From Drosophila persimilis (Eukaryota; Arthropoda; Insecta; Diptera; Drosophilidae): 64,000 nt of DNA. Below, in pieces: positions 1 through 10,640 of this stretch. Position 1 is the first letter of the stretch, and every line of letters starts with the position of its first letter. The notes beneath the pieces were generated by a model that saw only the letters and a list, made by a program, of their open reading frames with translations, was not told the origin of the DNA and searched no databases. A program made the translations under genes and the position numbers. Where the stretch lies: NCBI RefSeq assembly GCF_003286085.1, contig NW_020825298.1, positions 7,006,001 to 7,070,000 on the forward strand, given 5' to 3'.

Positions 1-510
1 TTTGGGGACAACTTTTCATCATCAAATCAACATAATCAAGGCGGGGTCGGAGGCTCTTGGTTGTTGCCATAGGTCATAGTCGGAGACAAAAGTTTGCGCC
101 GGAGTCGTCCATTCGTGTTGTTGGCCTCTGCCATATGTCCATGGGGGGACGTCTCGATGTTGTGTCTGCCCCTGTTCAGGGCCATGCATATGAGAGCATG
201 GTTCGGCCACTTCATTGAGAAGCTGAAACAACAGACACATCATAGAGACAACGACACATTTTCAACACACTTCAACACGACAACAACAGCAACCACAAGA
301 GGAACAAAATCTGCAGCAATTGAACATAAATGTGGAAAGGTTTTGTTCGATATAGCGACTTTAGGATACCCCCTAGGAAAAAAACTAGAAAATACTGCCT
401 AAAATATTGCAGAAGAAACAAATTTCATTTCCATTTTCGGGGTACTTTTCGTTCGCTTTTGTTCTACACTGCCCACTCGGCTTCGTCTGTTCTTTAAGGC
501 CTGGGCTTGA
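1..510. other. Non-coding sequence, no gene seen
   Basis: No supported gene. Short open frames on both strands overlap each other and look like chance. The stretch is of mixed composition and leads into a copy of dispersed repeat H that starts near 500. The window edge cuts whatever lies further left. Confidence 0.5.
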
Positions 511-700
511 GTCGGTCGTAAGAAGCCAACAACAAAATACACAGTCCTCCCTCGAGTTCCTTGCTCTAGCGAGTGGTTCAAAACGGAATGGCCTCCAAGG
601 CCTTTTTTCTCCAATACTGGGACCGAGAATCGGGGCCAACCATCGCCCTCAGGGAACTTAGGGTCCTCAGGAACCTAGGTTAACTTCGGTTATTGTACCA
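500..700 (+). repeat. Dispersed repeat H, diverged copy
   Basis: At 511-542 the motif GTCGGTC..AAGAAGCCAAC..AACAAAATACAC matches the signature seen at 3240, 10562, 35907 and 54452. Further on, at 617-640, a segment with GGGACCGAGAATC resembles one in the reverse-oriented copy near 48740. No open frame or terminal structure is visible, so this looks like a decayed non-autonomous mobile element. The family name is not known to me. Confidence 0.5.
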
Positions 701-1539
701 TTTTTCTCAGAATCTGTAGATTTCACTGTTCCTGCAATGGAAGAACCATCCATTAGAAACTAAAGAAAGGTAAAGAGGGAAAGAAACGCTGTAATATTCA
801 CATATCGAACTGTTTTCTCTAGCTCTCAAACAAGAACTGTTTCACGAACAAACGTTCCATGAGATGATCAATTCCTGAACCTCATTTCCTGAGCAACAAA
901 TTGAGTCTCGGGTATACCCTTACTCTCCCTTAAATACCCTTCAAACGAAGGAGAGGCCTGCGACCACAAAAACTAAAGTTCTTCGCGTCAACTTAATGGA
1001 GTTCGGCAAAAGGCCACACCAAAAAGAAGAGTAGCGGAGAGAAGAGAGAGAGCGAGAGCGAACCGAGGCTTTTACCGCAAGGTTTTCAAGTGTTTTGTTC
1101 TTGTTGTTTCTTACAGGGATTTTGTCCCTTTCGGGGTACCGTACCGGGGTACCACTACTCGGGGGCTTACCACATGTGCACTTTGTAATCTGTCGGCGTT
1201 ATTGCATTGCGTGGTCGGTCGCTCCCGGTCCCAGTCCCAGTCCCAGTCCATTGAGGTGGGTGGGAAAGGGATGGATGGATGGATGGATGGGGGAGAGCGG
1301 GATGTCACCTATGTAGACTTTTGAGTGCATTTCGCTGCGGTCGTCTCTCTGTCTCCCTCTCTCTATCTCTGTGTGTGTGTGTGTGTTGTGCAGTTGTTCA
1401 AGAGGTTTATTGGGGCTCTCAAGGAGCATGGGCTGGGGTTGAATGGTGGGGGGAGTTTTGTGGGTTTGCTTTTGGCATTTTATCGAATTTTGGTTTGACG
1501 GAATTTTACTAGTTTCTGCATCCAGCTAATTGATTTTCG
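701..1539. other. Non-coding sequence with short microsatellites
   Basis: No gene supported. It holds a GAGA-rich patch near 1035-1060, a triple CCCAGT-type hexamer repeat near 1226-1247, five GGAT tetramers at 1268-1290, and a CT then GT tract at 1345-1388. An acceptor-like TTGTTTCTTACAG sits at about 1105-1120 but no matching donor with an open frame follows. Confidence 0.5.
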
Positions 1540-1568
1540 ATTTCTTTTTGTTTTCGTTACAGGTAAGT
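1540..1568 (+). promoter_or_regulatory. Candidate recursive (ratchet) splice site
   Basis: A T/C-rich tract (ATTTCTTTTTGTTTTCG) is followed by TTACAG and then immediately by GTAAGT. The acceptor AG lies at 1561-1562 and the new donor GT starts at 1563. This fused acceptor-donor with no exon between is the known signature of Drosophila ratchet points, which divide very long introns into steps. It implies a long plus-strand intron across this position, possibly that of the gene whose coding exon starts at 37135. An unrelated plus-strand gene is equally possible from sequence alone. Chance occurrence of tract plus full GTAAGT is small but not negligible in 64 kb. Confidence 0.5.
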
Positions 1569-1569
1569 G

Positions 1570-2260
1570 AGAGCCATTTGCTATTGGAGGAATTGTGTAA
1601 AATAATACCTGTGAGGAGCCACTACTCGTACAGCCATAATAAATGCAATTATAGACTTAAGCCACTTGATTTTGGATTTAGAATAAGATATATATGGTAT
1701 TAAGGTCTTTGAGGTATCAGTGGAGTGGTAAGAACTTAAAGGATTTCAGTTGGAATACCTTTGGGTGGTATTTCCCCAGGAAGACATTTAATTTGCAAAA
1801 AAATACCACCTTTATGCTAAAAAAATAGGTCTTTTGTCCTGTGCCATGGCGGTTACTAAAGATAGGAAATACAAAGCCCCAGAGTTCAGGATTTGAGTGT
1901 AATTTCAGGTCTGAAAGTATCAGTAAAATGCAATAAAAAGGAAGGAATGGAATTGACAGAAACGAAAGCATTGTAAACCCTCTAAAACCTTTTATATAGA
2001 ACTATAATTTAGTCAAAAATATATCATATCTCTTCCAGTACCCATAAATTTCACTTCAATTTTGATTAACTCTTGAAATTATTCTTAATCAAGGGGAATA
2101 CCCCCTACACTGCCACCGACTCAGCTTTTTATTTAACAGCAGACCGCAGAAACCACAAAGGAATTTCCACTCTCTGTGTCATCCGATCTGCGCTGCCTCC
2201 CACTTGGCTCTCACCTTAACAAGAGCCTCATAATCGCATCAGGAATTTTCTTGTTAAGCA
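1570..2260. other. AT-rich non-coding sequence
   Basis: No gene or repeat family recognised. If the ratchet site just upstream is real, this is the start of the next intron segment on the plus strand. Confidence 0.4.
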
Positions 2261-2265
2261 TCGGT

Positions 2266-2304
2266 GGGGGGGGGGGGGGGGGGGGGGGGGGGGCGGGGGG
2301 GGGG
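2266..2304 (+). repeat. Poly-G tract (28 G, one C, 10 G)
   Basis: Twenty-eight consecutive G at 2266-2293, a C at 2294, then ten G to 2304. Such a run can form a G-quadruplex and is a classic site of polymerase slippage, so the printed length may not be exact. Confidence 0.9.
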
Positions 2305-2395
2305 TACAGGGGCTGAAATACTAACAAAAAACCGAAAAAAAACCAACGAAATTTTCGCAACTTTTAGCGCGCGTCGCGTCATCGCAGAAAACCAC

Positions 2396-2860
2396 TGCAG
2401 AGGGGTGGGGAGGGGCTCCCCTTACACAGACAAAAAATAAACTGATAATCTTGATATCTACGGGATGAAATATGCCCTCAAGGAACAGCTATATCTTTTG
2501 CAGTGTAACCCCTTCGTACGCTCCATCTCTGGTTTGGGGATAGAATATACAAACAAGCAAAAGTTTGCAAAACAAAAATTCAGTTAAGAGGGGCAGGAGA
2601 TAGAGCGCGGGGGGGGAGGGGCAGTGTTTGGGGGGTCCCGGGGTTAGAGGTTGGTTGAGGTTAAAGCGGGCAGGGGTGGGGGTAGGGCTAAGGGGAGTTG
2701 GGAAAAGTTTTTACATCATGATGCTCAGATGATATGCTTCAGAGAGGGACCGGGGTCCCCCCCACCTGATTACCCCTCCTTTGTTGCGTATTTATTGTCG
2801 TCTGGGTTAGGCCCCGCCGCATTCAGGGTTCCCGCTTCCCCCCCATCACCCCTATAGCTG
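2396..2860. other. G-rich non-coding block
   Basis: Several separate G-rich runs follow the poly-G tract: near 2401-2415, 2608-2645 (including eight- and six-base G runs) and 2668-2705. All are on the plus strand. No gene is visible. Open frames here on both strands are products of the low complexity. Confidence 0.6.
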
Positions 2861-3024
2861 TTGCTGTTTCTGTTCTCATTTCCACTTCCACTTTGGTGTA
2901 GACGTGTCCGTTTTTGGTATACCCTGCCAGGGGGTGGACATGGTTTTGAATCACAGGATGTAGCCGATAAGATGAAGGTTTTATATGTGTCAGCAAGGTC
3001 TAGACAACTACCAGTAGAAGGCAT

Positions 3025-3320
3025 CAGAAATTTGTTCTATGGCGTGGTCTTTCGTGATCCCGCCTTAGACATATGATGGGCGTCTTATTACCTCTTCTTC
3101 GTCTCTGTTTGTTAATGCCTTAGGCAGCTGAGTCGGTCCCTAGAATCCATCAACAAGAAACTCTGTCTTAGGCAAAGACTTCCTTTTCGATCCGAAGAAT
3201 AAAACAACAAAATACACAAGTCTTTGATGGCGCGCCCAAGTCGGTCCCCAAGAAACCGACAACAAAATACGCGACACTAAATGAATGACTTGATAGGCTT
3301 CTGTTTTATTGGATTAATCT
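3025..3320 (+). repeat. Dispersed repeat H copy
   Basis: Carries the H signature twice: GAGTCGGTCCCTAGAAT near 3132 and GTCGGTCCCCAAGAAACCGA at 3240, then AACAAAATACGCGACAC to 3278. The part upstream (CTATGGCG.., CTTCTTCGTCTCTG..) matches the copy at 35740-35840 in the same order and orientation, so the family spans at least 250-300 bp. No coding capacity is seen. Confidence 0.6.
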
Positions 3321-4640
3321 AATTTTAAATTTTATATAATTCTTCTCGGCTCTGTGGCTGTACCGTACCCCTTTTGGTGCCCTTCTTTCCATCTGTTCCT
3401 TTCATATCCTTCCCTTCTTTACAAAGATATATCGTAAACTGGAGTTTTATTTTCTGGAGAACATAACGAAGATTATGCGTAATTCCGTTTTATGCAGTAG
3501 GAACAATCAAGGTCGAGGTCTATATATCTTTTGAAATATCATGAATATAAAAAGATCCTCAAGAAATCCGGAACATTAAAGGTCTTTCTATATATCCGAA
3601 AGGGTATTTCAATATTCACTTCACAGAATCTTAGTTTCTTTCAAGTTTTTTTTTATTTTGTTTTTTGTTTTGTTCTTCGTAGTTTTTTGTTGTTGTATTT
3701 CTGTCCCTTTTTCGCGGTTAAAGTTGCCGGCATTTGTTCTTTGGCTAGCCACACGTTTCGTTGTCGACATCTGTGGTTGTTGTTTTGTTGCAAGTTGCTC
3801 TCGTTGTTGTTGTTGTTGTTATTGCTGCTGCTGCTGTTGTTTCTGTAGCTGTTGGACGTTCATCAGTTGGTTAGTCGGTTGCTGTTTTGTGGTGGATATA
3901 ACCCAAAGGATGTGCCTTTTTAATAGGTAACGGAAAGAATGGAAATCTAGCTTCATTTGAGGGAAATCGAATATCCCAGGGGGCTACTGGGATTCAGGTT
4001 GATTAAAGCGGTGCCTAAGTAGCTCAATAATGATTCCCTTTGATTTTGAGGAATAAAAATCAAATTATACCTCGCTAATAAAATACTTTGTTTCGATTTC
4101 ATTCATACAGAATAATGTTCTTTATCTATCCACCATTTCATTCATTATTTTCTCCATATCACTTGTGTTTACATTTTGTATTTGGGCGCACAAATATTAT
4201 TTTGTTTTGGTCTTTTTTAGCACGTTCTAAATAAATTCCCCCAACCGGTTCAGCGCCACCGAATTTCCCTTTTAACCGCTAATGTTTAAGGCGCAGGCGC
4301 GCTCTTTAGGCAAGGATTTAATTCTCTTAAAAATATTTCAAAAATTTCCCACAAATTGTTTTGAAATTTAAATAGAAGTTTAAATTGTTTTGAAATATAT
4401 TTTTTGATAAAATATTGAAAATAAATAACAATAAATTAAAAATCTCTTTTTGAAAAAGAGACCTTTTATAGACGGAATATTGCCATAGATTTCCACATTT
4501 CTAGGCTTACGTTTAGTATAAATATGCATTAAATTAAAAGAATAATTGTTTGTGGATCTCAAATATTACCCAAGGAATGCATAGAACCCATCTTCTTCTG
4601 TTGGTTTTCTTTCCTAGATATCCTATCTACCCTCGCCAGG
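3321..4640. other. AT-rich non-coding sequence with a TTG/CTG tract
   Basis: No gene supported. A TGT/CTG triplet tract at 3785-3845 creates overlapping low-complexity open frames rich in Cys, Leu and Phe, which I do not treat as coding. Confidence 0.5.
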
Positions 4641-4653
4641 TCCTGTCCCCAAA

Positions 4654-4675
4654 AATGAATGAAAATTCATTCATT
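4654..4675. repeat. Short inverted repeat, 9-bp arms
   Basis: AATGAATGA and TCATTCATT are perfect reverse complements separated by four bases. The surrounding ATTCA/ATGAA repeats make this likely to be a by-product of simple sequence. Confidence 0.6.
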
Positions 4676-5250
4676 CACTCATCCATTCATTGCGGAATGC
4701 CACAATGCTCTAAGGAGGAGTTATAGGCCTTCTTCCGTCTAACAGGTTGCTATGAAGGCAACATGTGGAAGAGCTCAAAGCCGAAGCCCCCCACATCGAG
4801 AGAAAATGTCCCCCTGCCGACTTGTAGAGAGAGCGCGAGAAATCCCTTGCACTTTTAGTACATTACACTTTTGCCGCCTGTAAACAGAGAGCCATGTCCT
4901 GGCTGGACTCTCTTTCCCGTGTGTGTGTGTGTGTTTGCGAAATTCAATTTTGATAATTTTCCGACTTGAAACGAAGCAGTGAGGCTTTTTAGTATAAATC
5001 GTGCTTTCAAACGGTGCGGATGTGCTGCCCAACCGCGTCATCTTCATCGGTCTCGTCGTTGTTGTCGTCGTCGTCGTCGTTGTCACTGTCGTCGTCATCG
5101 TTATCCTTCGTCCGTGCCACGGTACCACGGTTAACTTGCAGCTCCTCGTGGGGGCTGTGTGTGAGCGAGTGCGTGCGCCCTCATAAGTAGGCAATACTTT
5201 TTGAAACATTCACTTTTTTAAACCAACAATCAACCCGGCCAGGGAGCTAT
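4676..5250. other. Non-coding sequence with GT and GTC triplet tracts
   Basis: No gene supported. A GT run lies at 4919-4935 and a GTC/GTT triplet tract at 5055-5105. The minus-strand open frame across it is mostly poly-Thr from the triplets and is rejected. Confidence 0.5.
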
Positions 5251-5272
5251 CTCTGGCTCTGGCTCTGGCACT
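5251..5272 (+). repeat. CTGGCT hexamer microsatellite
   Basis: A short run of CTGGCT hexamers. Similar runs recur at 14950-14980, 21232-21262 and 26778-26812. Confidence 0.7.
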
Positions 5273-5752
5273 CTTTTGTATTGTTACCTTATATTTTTTT
5301 TACTCATTCGAAAATTAGACGCGCCAAAGAAAATTCAATCAGTCGAAAGTGAATACAACAAAAAAGCAAGGAAAATAGGGTAAAACCCCTGCCCGGCCTG
5401 CCTCTGTGATTGTGTATGTGTGTTGGGGCAATGACAGGCGACCAACCAATGATAACAGTCGTAATCAAAGGCTCTCCCGACTGTGGCCTCAGTGTTAATT
5501 GTTGATTCTTTGCCTTCAATTCCACTTTCCACTGTGCCGAAAGTGGTTTCATTTCATAATTGATTGTGAATTAAGTTGTTTTGCAACAGCCCAAGGAAAC
5601 AACAAAAAGTAAGAATAATATTTTAACATAATCTCATGTAAATTAAGATGTTTGTGTGTGCCGCCTTGAGGTGTGATTGATGACTGTGTGTGTGTTAAGG
5701 AAAATGTTTCAATTGAGACTAGGAAAATGCTTCATATCTTTCTTTGGCGGGG

Positions 5753-5830
5753 ACCCACTAAAGTATTATTTTTCATTTTACCCACTAAAGTATTATTTTT
5801 CATTTTACCCACTAAAGTATTATTTTTCAT
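5753..5830 (+). repeat. 27-bp tandem repeat, about 2.9 copies
   Basis: Copies start at 5753, 5780 and 5807, each beginning ACCCACTAAAGTATTATTTT. They are identical where complete. Because 27 is a multiple of three, a chance open frame with a nine-residue repeat runs through them. Confidence 0.9.
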
Positions 5831-6930
5831 AGAGAAATTTAAGTTTTTGCTGCACATAATATTTAAATTTTATTGAAATTTATTTAAACCCGTGAATTGT
5901 TATTTTAGCTGTCTGCAAATATGAATTCCATTGTGAGCGGCACTTGATCTAATTTCCATGTTTTAATTAATTGCTGAAATATGAATTTTCTGTGTGTTTC
6001 TGACTGGAGATTAAAATGTTATTTTATTATTGTTCAAACCCCCACTTCATTAAACACAATTTATACAGAAAAAATTTATGCAGAAATTAAATTAAATAAA
6101 TATTGCTACTAATTTTAATGAAACATACAGAAATTTTGCTATTCATTTTAATGAAATTTGAGCCTGATGAATCTCTGATTTGTTTCTATTTTACTATGAT
6201 TTAAATTTAATAGTTTAGGGAAATTCGGCGAAAAATAATTTATGCTGACAGAACTGAGATGCGCTTCATAATTGTTTATATTAAATTCAGTTTATTTTAA
6301 ACAATTTTAATATGATATATTTAATAGGAAATAGGATAATTTGTTGTATGTTTTCTAATTTGTTTGGCTTTGTTTAATTTAATTTAATTAGAATACAGTG
6401 AATTTTTATACACAAAATATATTAAAATGTTGCATTCTAAAAGAATTTCGAAAAGTGTGTTCATTTTTCCCTTGCCTTCAGTCATTTAAACTTGAATAAT
6501 GCTACAAATATTTGATGGAATTATAAAATATCACCCGATTTTACAGGTGAAAGTGAAATATAATAGATTTTTGTTGTGAGTTCTGACTAGTGAGGGTTTC
6601 TGGGCAAGTTTTCAGACAAAAATATAAGGATTTATGATGCTGTTGAGGGGAGTATATGTAGAAAATCTGTAAAGTTTTGGGCTTTGTCTTTCCTTAAAAA
6701 ATCTAAAAATATCAGTCTTTCTGCAAGCCTATATTTCCATTGTAAAATATGGATATATGGCACAAGATGGGAATCCTTTGAGGAAATGTTGAAATATAAT
6801 TGGGTAAACTTTGTTACGATTCGTATTTACTTAGGCTTAAACGTTGAGAATTAAGAAGTCTGGTACTAGAATATATTATTATGGCATTCCATACAAAGTT
6901 ACTAATATAATTTTCAAAATTATTTGTGTA
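5831..6930. other. AT-rich spacer
   Basis: More than one kilobase of strongly A+T-rich sequence without open frames of note, splice-site pairs or recognisable repeats. Nothing can be assigned. Confidence 0.5.
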
Positions 6931-7299
6931 GGTTTTTTAATATCCTCCAATAATTAAAGAAAACTTTCCATTAGTTAATTGAATAAAACCACTTTTGGTG
7001 GCTTTTAGCTGATTGCCACTGTACTTGTAATCCACTCTCGCGTGTTTGTATGTGTGTGTGTATGTCAGCGTGTTAAATGCAAATGAGTCTTGTGTCCCTG
7101 TGTGGCATGCGTTTTCTCTACCACTCACCACCCGCGCGCTGCTGTCTGCTCCAAGACTGCTTTTCTTTTCACTCTTAAGCTTTATCAATGGCCAACAACA
7201 ATTACACATTGTTATGTCCTCCTCAGCTTGTGGCTCTCACTCTCACTCTTAGTGCCTTCCCAGCTGGCTCTCTTTCTCACTCTCTCTTGTATATGTACG

Positions 7300-8075
7300 T
7301 GTTGTTGCCTACCGGAAATGCAAAACTTCAACAACAGCAGCAGCAACAGCAACAGCGGCAGCAGCAGCTGTGTGACTGCCTTGCTTCTCTTTTAATATCC
7401 CCCCCTCTCTACTCCTCCGCCGCACGACAGCTTCCTTGCCTTTCGCCGCTTTTAATACCCCGCCTCCACCGCAGGCTTCCTTCCTTCCGTCCTTCCTTCC
7501 ATGCCCAGCCTCTCTTACTCTTCTCACACTCTCATTGCTTCGATGTGTTTGCGCGTCTGTTCTGGCATTGCAATTTCCATTTCCGTTATTTGGCGGACGC
7601 TGAGCTGCGCTGCTGCCGCCTCTCTGCTGTTCGACTGGTGCTTCTGCTGCGCTAGGGCTCTGCTGCTCTAGGTCTCTGCTCCTGCATGTGTGGCTTCTCT
7701 GATGTTTACTCTGCTCTGTTGCTGTTGCCTCTGCTGCTGCTGCTGTTCTTCGCTGCTGTTGCTTCTCCGCTGCTCTTCTCCTCTGCTCTTCTCCTCTGCT
7801 GCTGCGTTCCTTCTCTGCTGCTGCCTTGACGCTGCATTTTCTGCTGCTTGGACTCTGGTTCTGCTCCAATGCTGCCAATGTTTTGCTGCCCTACCAAACA
7901 ATTAATACCAAAAAATAATAAAATGAAAAGAATTTTTGGTCTCAAAGAATATTTTTCGCGAAATTATTGGGAATTGTCTTACTGTTTATTTAATGTTATC
8001 AGGGATTCTCTGCTGCTTCCTGGTGATGATCTGCTTGGGTTTGCACTCCGCCGCTGCTGCTGCTGCTGGCGCTGA
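7300..8075 (+). repeat. CAG/CTG and CT-rich low-complexity block
   Basis: A CAG/CAA tract (7330-7370) is followed by a strongly pyrimidine-biased plus strand with many CTGCTG, CTCTGCTG and CTTCT runs, densest at 7610-7860, and a CTG run at 8048-8068. Stop codons are depleted in several frames on both strands, which yields overlapping long open frames. A non-coding tract, possibly transcribed, is the simplest reading. Confidence 0.6.
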
Positions 8076-8079
8076 TTAT

Positions 8080-9440
8080 TTTTCTTGTTCCTGCCCCTCT
8101 CCCCCATTCGAAATCAAATGCTCACACGCCATAACAAAAACAACAACAGCTGAACCATAATAAATTTTTAATTTCATTTTGCTTTTGTATATTTGCCGTT
8201 TCCTCAATTACATTACATTTCTGTATGTTCGCTGTGCCTTTCCCTCTCTCTCTATCTGGCTCTGTCTCCTCCTCTGGGCTCATCCTCTTTGCTACAATTT
8301 TAGCATTGTTTCAAATACTCTTCTTTGGAGGATGGTAATATTACCTATTGTTTTTAAAGCAATAGTTTTTTTATTTTATTTTTTTTTTAGATCTCTGGTT
8401 GTAATTTCACCAAAAAAAATTCCAATAAAATACTCTTTAAACAAATCTATATTTCAAAGATTAAATTGTTATCTTAAATCTGTATTAGGAATAATTGATC
8501 GTTTTAATAAAAAATTGTTTCCTTTATTCTGACAAAATAAGTGCCAAAAATTAATTTGCAATGAAATAAATATATTTGTACATTTGTATTTATTTGCTTA
8601 GCTTCCACTAAAAGAATTAATCTGCAAAAGGGTATCAAAAGCTTCGTTTATTGTAACCTGGAATGCCTTTCTTGTTGTTCCGTTGCCTGCCCCACGCTGC
8701 TGCTGCTACTGCTGCTGGCGCGCAGTCATTTTTAAGTGCCTCTCTGCCGCCATTTTGTGTGTTTGTGTAAATATTTAATTGATTTTTAATATGCGCAATG
8801 CATATTTGATAAGTGTTTTGATTTCTTCTGGGCAGCAGCATCAGCGGCAGCAGCAGCTGTGGGCAAAAACTGTTACGGGATAGAGGGGGAGGAGTACTGG
8901 AGAGAAATTTCCTTCCTTTGATTGTTTTTTCTTTTTCTCTCTTCAGACCAGTTTCATTTCAAATGTGAAAATGATTTTGCCAAACAATATAAGGGAAAAT
9001 AATTTCCATATTTGCTACAAAAAGTGTAGGAATTTTCAGTGCTTTAAATTGTTTAGAAAGTACAGAAAATATCGCTTATATTCGGTGATTTTTCTAAAGC
9101 CTTGGATGTCGTTTCTTTGAATAAAATGAGCGCTGAATGAATGATTAAAGCCCCTCTGCCTAGCAGTAAAGTATTAATTTAACAAAATTAGACAGAATTA
9201 TAAATTTCAACCAAATTGAATTTTCAAAAATATTCTAACAAATTGCATTTTCATTTGTTATTTGGTTTTCTCTTCACTGCCCCCTAAAATAGTTCATTTA
9301 ATGCCTGAATAAATGCCAAAAAAATAAAATAAGCCCAAATAGTTAATTGCTAAAAATGTGCAACAAAAATCGAGTTTAATTTCTCCTTGAAAAATATTTA
9401 GATCGAAATTCAATTTTCAAAAATGATTGCACAAATATTC
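8080..9440. other. AT-rich spacer with small CTG/CAG patches
   Basis: No gene supported. Small CTG/CAG patches occur near 8695-8720 and 8830-8860, and the segment GGGTATCAAAAGC near 8630 resembles one near 51180, perhaps remains of a mobile element end. Confidence 0.4.
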
Positions 9441-9449
9441 GACCGCAAA

Positions 9450-9650
9450 AATATTCAATTGGCAATTTTTTCGGCCGCAAACCGGAAACGGAAAACAACA
9501 GCAAAAACATCAGCAAAAGCGAAAATCGCACACAAATCACGTGCCACGGCGGTTGCCTAGCGGAAATAAACGCGAGTGCGTTTTCTTCGCAGGCGTTTTT
9601 TCACGCGTCTGTTGACAGCGGCAGAAGATGCCGCCCCAAAAGGAAAGGAA
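9450..9650. promoter_or_regulatory. Possible cis-regulatory segment
   Basis: An island of higher G+C in AT-rich spacer, with a CACGTG E-box near 9538-9543, CAG/AAA-rich stretches and several CG-containing words. It looks like constrained non-coding DNA more than spacer, but no specific regulator can be named. The short plus-strand open frame across it has no coding character. Confidence 0.25.
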
Positions 9651-9929
9651 ACGGGATTTTAATTGAAAAACGTGCCTCGGATGGGGGAAGTCTCTTTCCA
9701 CTGCCATTTTTTTTTCTCTTTATCTTTCACTGCTGCTTATTTTCTACCAAAAATGTCTCTGTTTTCTCTGCTTGCTGGCCGTCCCCACATTAAATTGCAT
9801 TTTGCATTTTATCTTTTGTGTTGGGTGTTGGCTTTATTTTTACGTATAAATTTGTAGCTTCCGTTTTATGGCTTTTGACCTGGGGGGCCTTTGGGCGGCA
9901 AAATTTGTTGAGAATTATTTGCATAAAGT

Positions 9930-9971
9930 TGTCAGGCATTTGATTTATAGCATTTAATTAAATGCCTGACA
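9930..9971. repeat. 12-bp inverted repeat around TAATTA-type sites
   Basis: TGTCAGGCATTT at 9930-9941 is the perfect reverse complement of AAATGCCTGACA at 9960-9971. The 18-base spacer extends the fold with two mismatches. The spacer carries TTAATTA, a homeodomain-type core. At 42 nt the hairpin is too short for a typical microRNA precursor; a protein-binding dyad is more likely. Confidence 0.7.
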
Positions 9972-10170
9972 TGTGTGACTGGTTTTTGGATCCAATTGCA
10001 GAGATGAGAGACGACTGCGTGATGGCATGGCGGTTGGGGGGTGTACGGAAAGGGGGCGGGGTATGTGGGGTGTGGGATTGGTTATTGTGGGGTTGAAAAC
10101 TGTGACTATCCATTTATTTAGATATATTATAAATGACAGGAAAATGGATAGATTGTTTAGTTCGAATGAA
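9972..10170. other. Spacer before the minisatellite
   Basis: Short G-rich stretch (10030-10080) and AT-rich sequence. No feature recognised. Confidence 0.4.
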
Positions 10171-10174
10171 ATTA

Positions 10175-10527
10175 TCTCTGGGTGACTCTGGGAGTTTTTA
10201 GGAGTCTTTGGGAGACTCTGGGAGTCGCTGGGAGTCCCTGGGAGTCTCTGGGAGTCTCTGGGAGTCTTTGGAAGTCTTTGGGAGTCTTTGGGAGACTCTG
10301 GGAGTCTCTGGGAGTCTCTGGGAGTCTCTGGGAGTCTCTGGGAGTCTTTGGGAGACTCTGGGACTCTTTGGGAATATCTGGGAGTCTTTGGGAGTCTTTG
10401 GGAGTCTTTGGGAGTCTTTGGGAGTCTTTGGGAGTCTTTGGGAGTCTTTGGGAGTCTTTGGGAGTCTCTGGGAGACTCTGGGAGTCTCTGTGAGTCCCTG
10501 GTGGTCTCTGGGAGTCTCTGGCTCTCC
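10175..10527 (+). repeat. 10-bp minisatellite GGGAGTCTYT
   Basis: About 35 head-to-tail copies of a 10-bp unit whose variants are mainly GGGAGTCTTT, GGGAGTCTCT and GGGAGACTCT. A run of near-identical GGGAGTCTTT units lies at 10381-10470, with more varied units at both ends, as expected if the array grows from its middle. Open frames exist in several frames on both strands (repeats such as Gly-Ser-Leu-Trp-Glu), a pure consequence of the repeat. Repeat H begins about 30 bp after the array. Confidence 0.95.
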
Positions 10528-10539
10528 TACAAAGCCCTA

Positions 10540-10640
10540 TTTTTCGGTTCGGCGCACACAAGTCGGTCCCAAGAAACCAAAAACCATATTCATGGCTTGT
10601 TTATGACAGATCACGACGAGGCGAAAGCTAGCCCGTGATG
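10540..10640 (+). repeat. Dispersed repeat H, short copy beside minisatellite
   Basis: GTCGGTCCCAAGAAACCAAA at 10562-10581 is the H signature; the AACAAAATAC part is altered. The copy abuts the minisatellite, which may therefore have arisen inside a member of this family. Confidence 0.5.

Noticed and set aside
5673-5876. Frame with nine-residue repeats (ILPTKVLFF)
   Set aside because: Generated by the 27-bp tandem repeat; no other coding sign.
7050-7200. Minus-strand donor-like GTGAGTGG near 7128 with a short frame before it
   Set aside because: No acceptor upstream and the peptide shows no family or codon support.
7309-7878. 189-codon minus-strand frame rich in Arg, Ala, Gln and Glu
   Set aside because: Three or more frames are open here on both strands because the CT/CTG-rich tract rarely makes stop codons. 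Composition explains it better than coding.
10172-10606. Repeat-protein frames (Gly-Ser-Leu-Trp-Glu and Pro-Lys-Asp-Ser-Gln-Arg-Leu types)
   Set aside because: Pure by-products of the 10-bp minisatellite, open in several frames on both strands.
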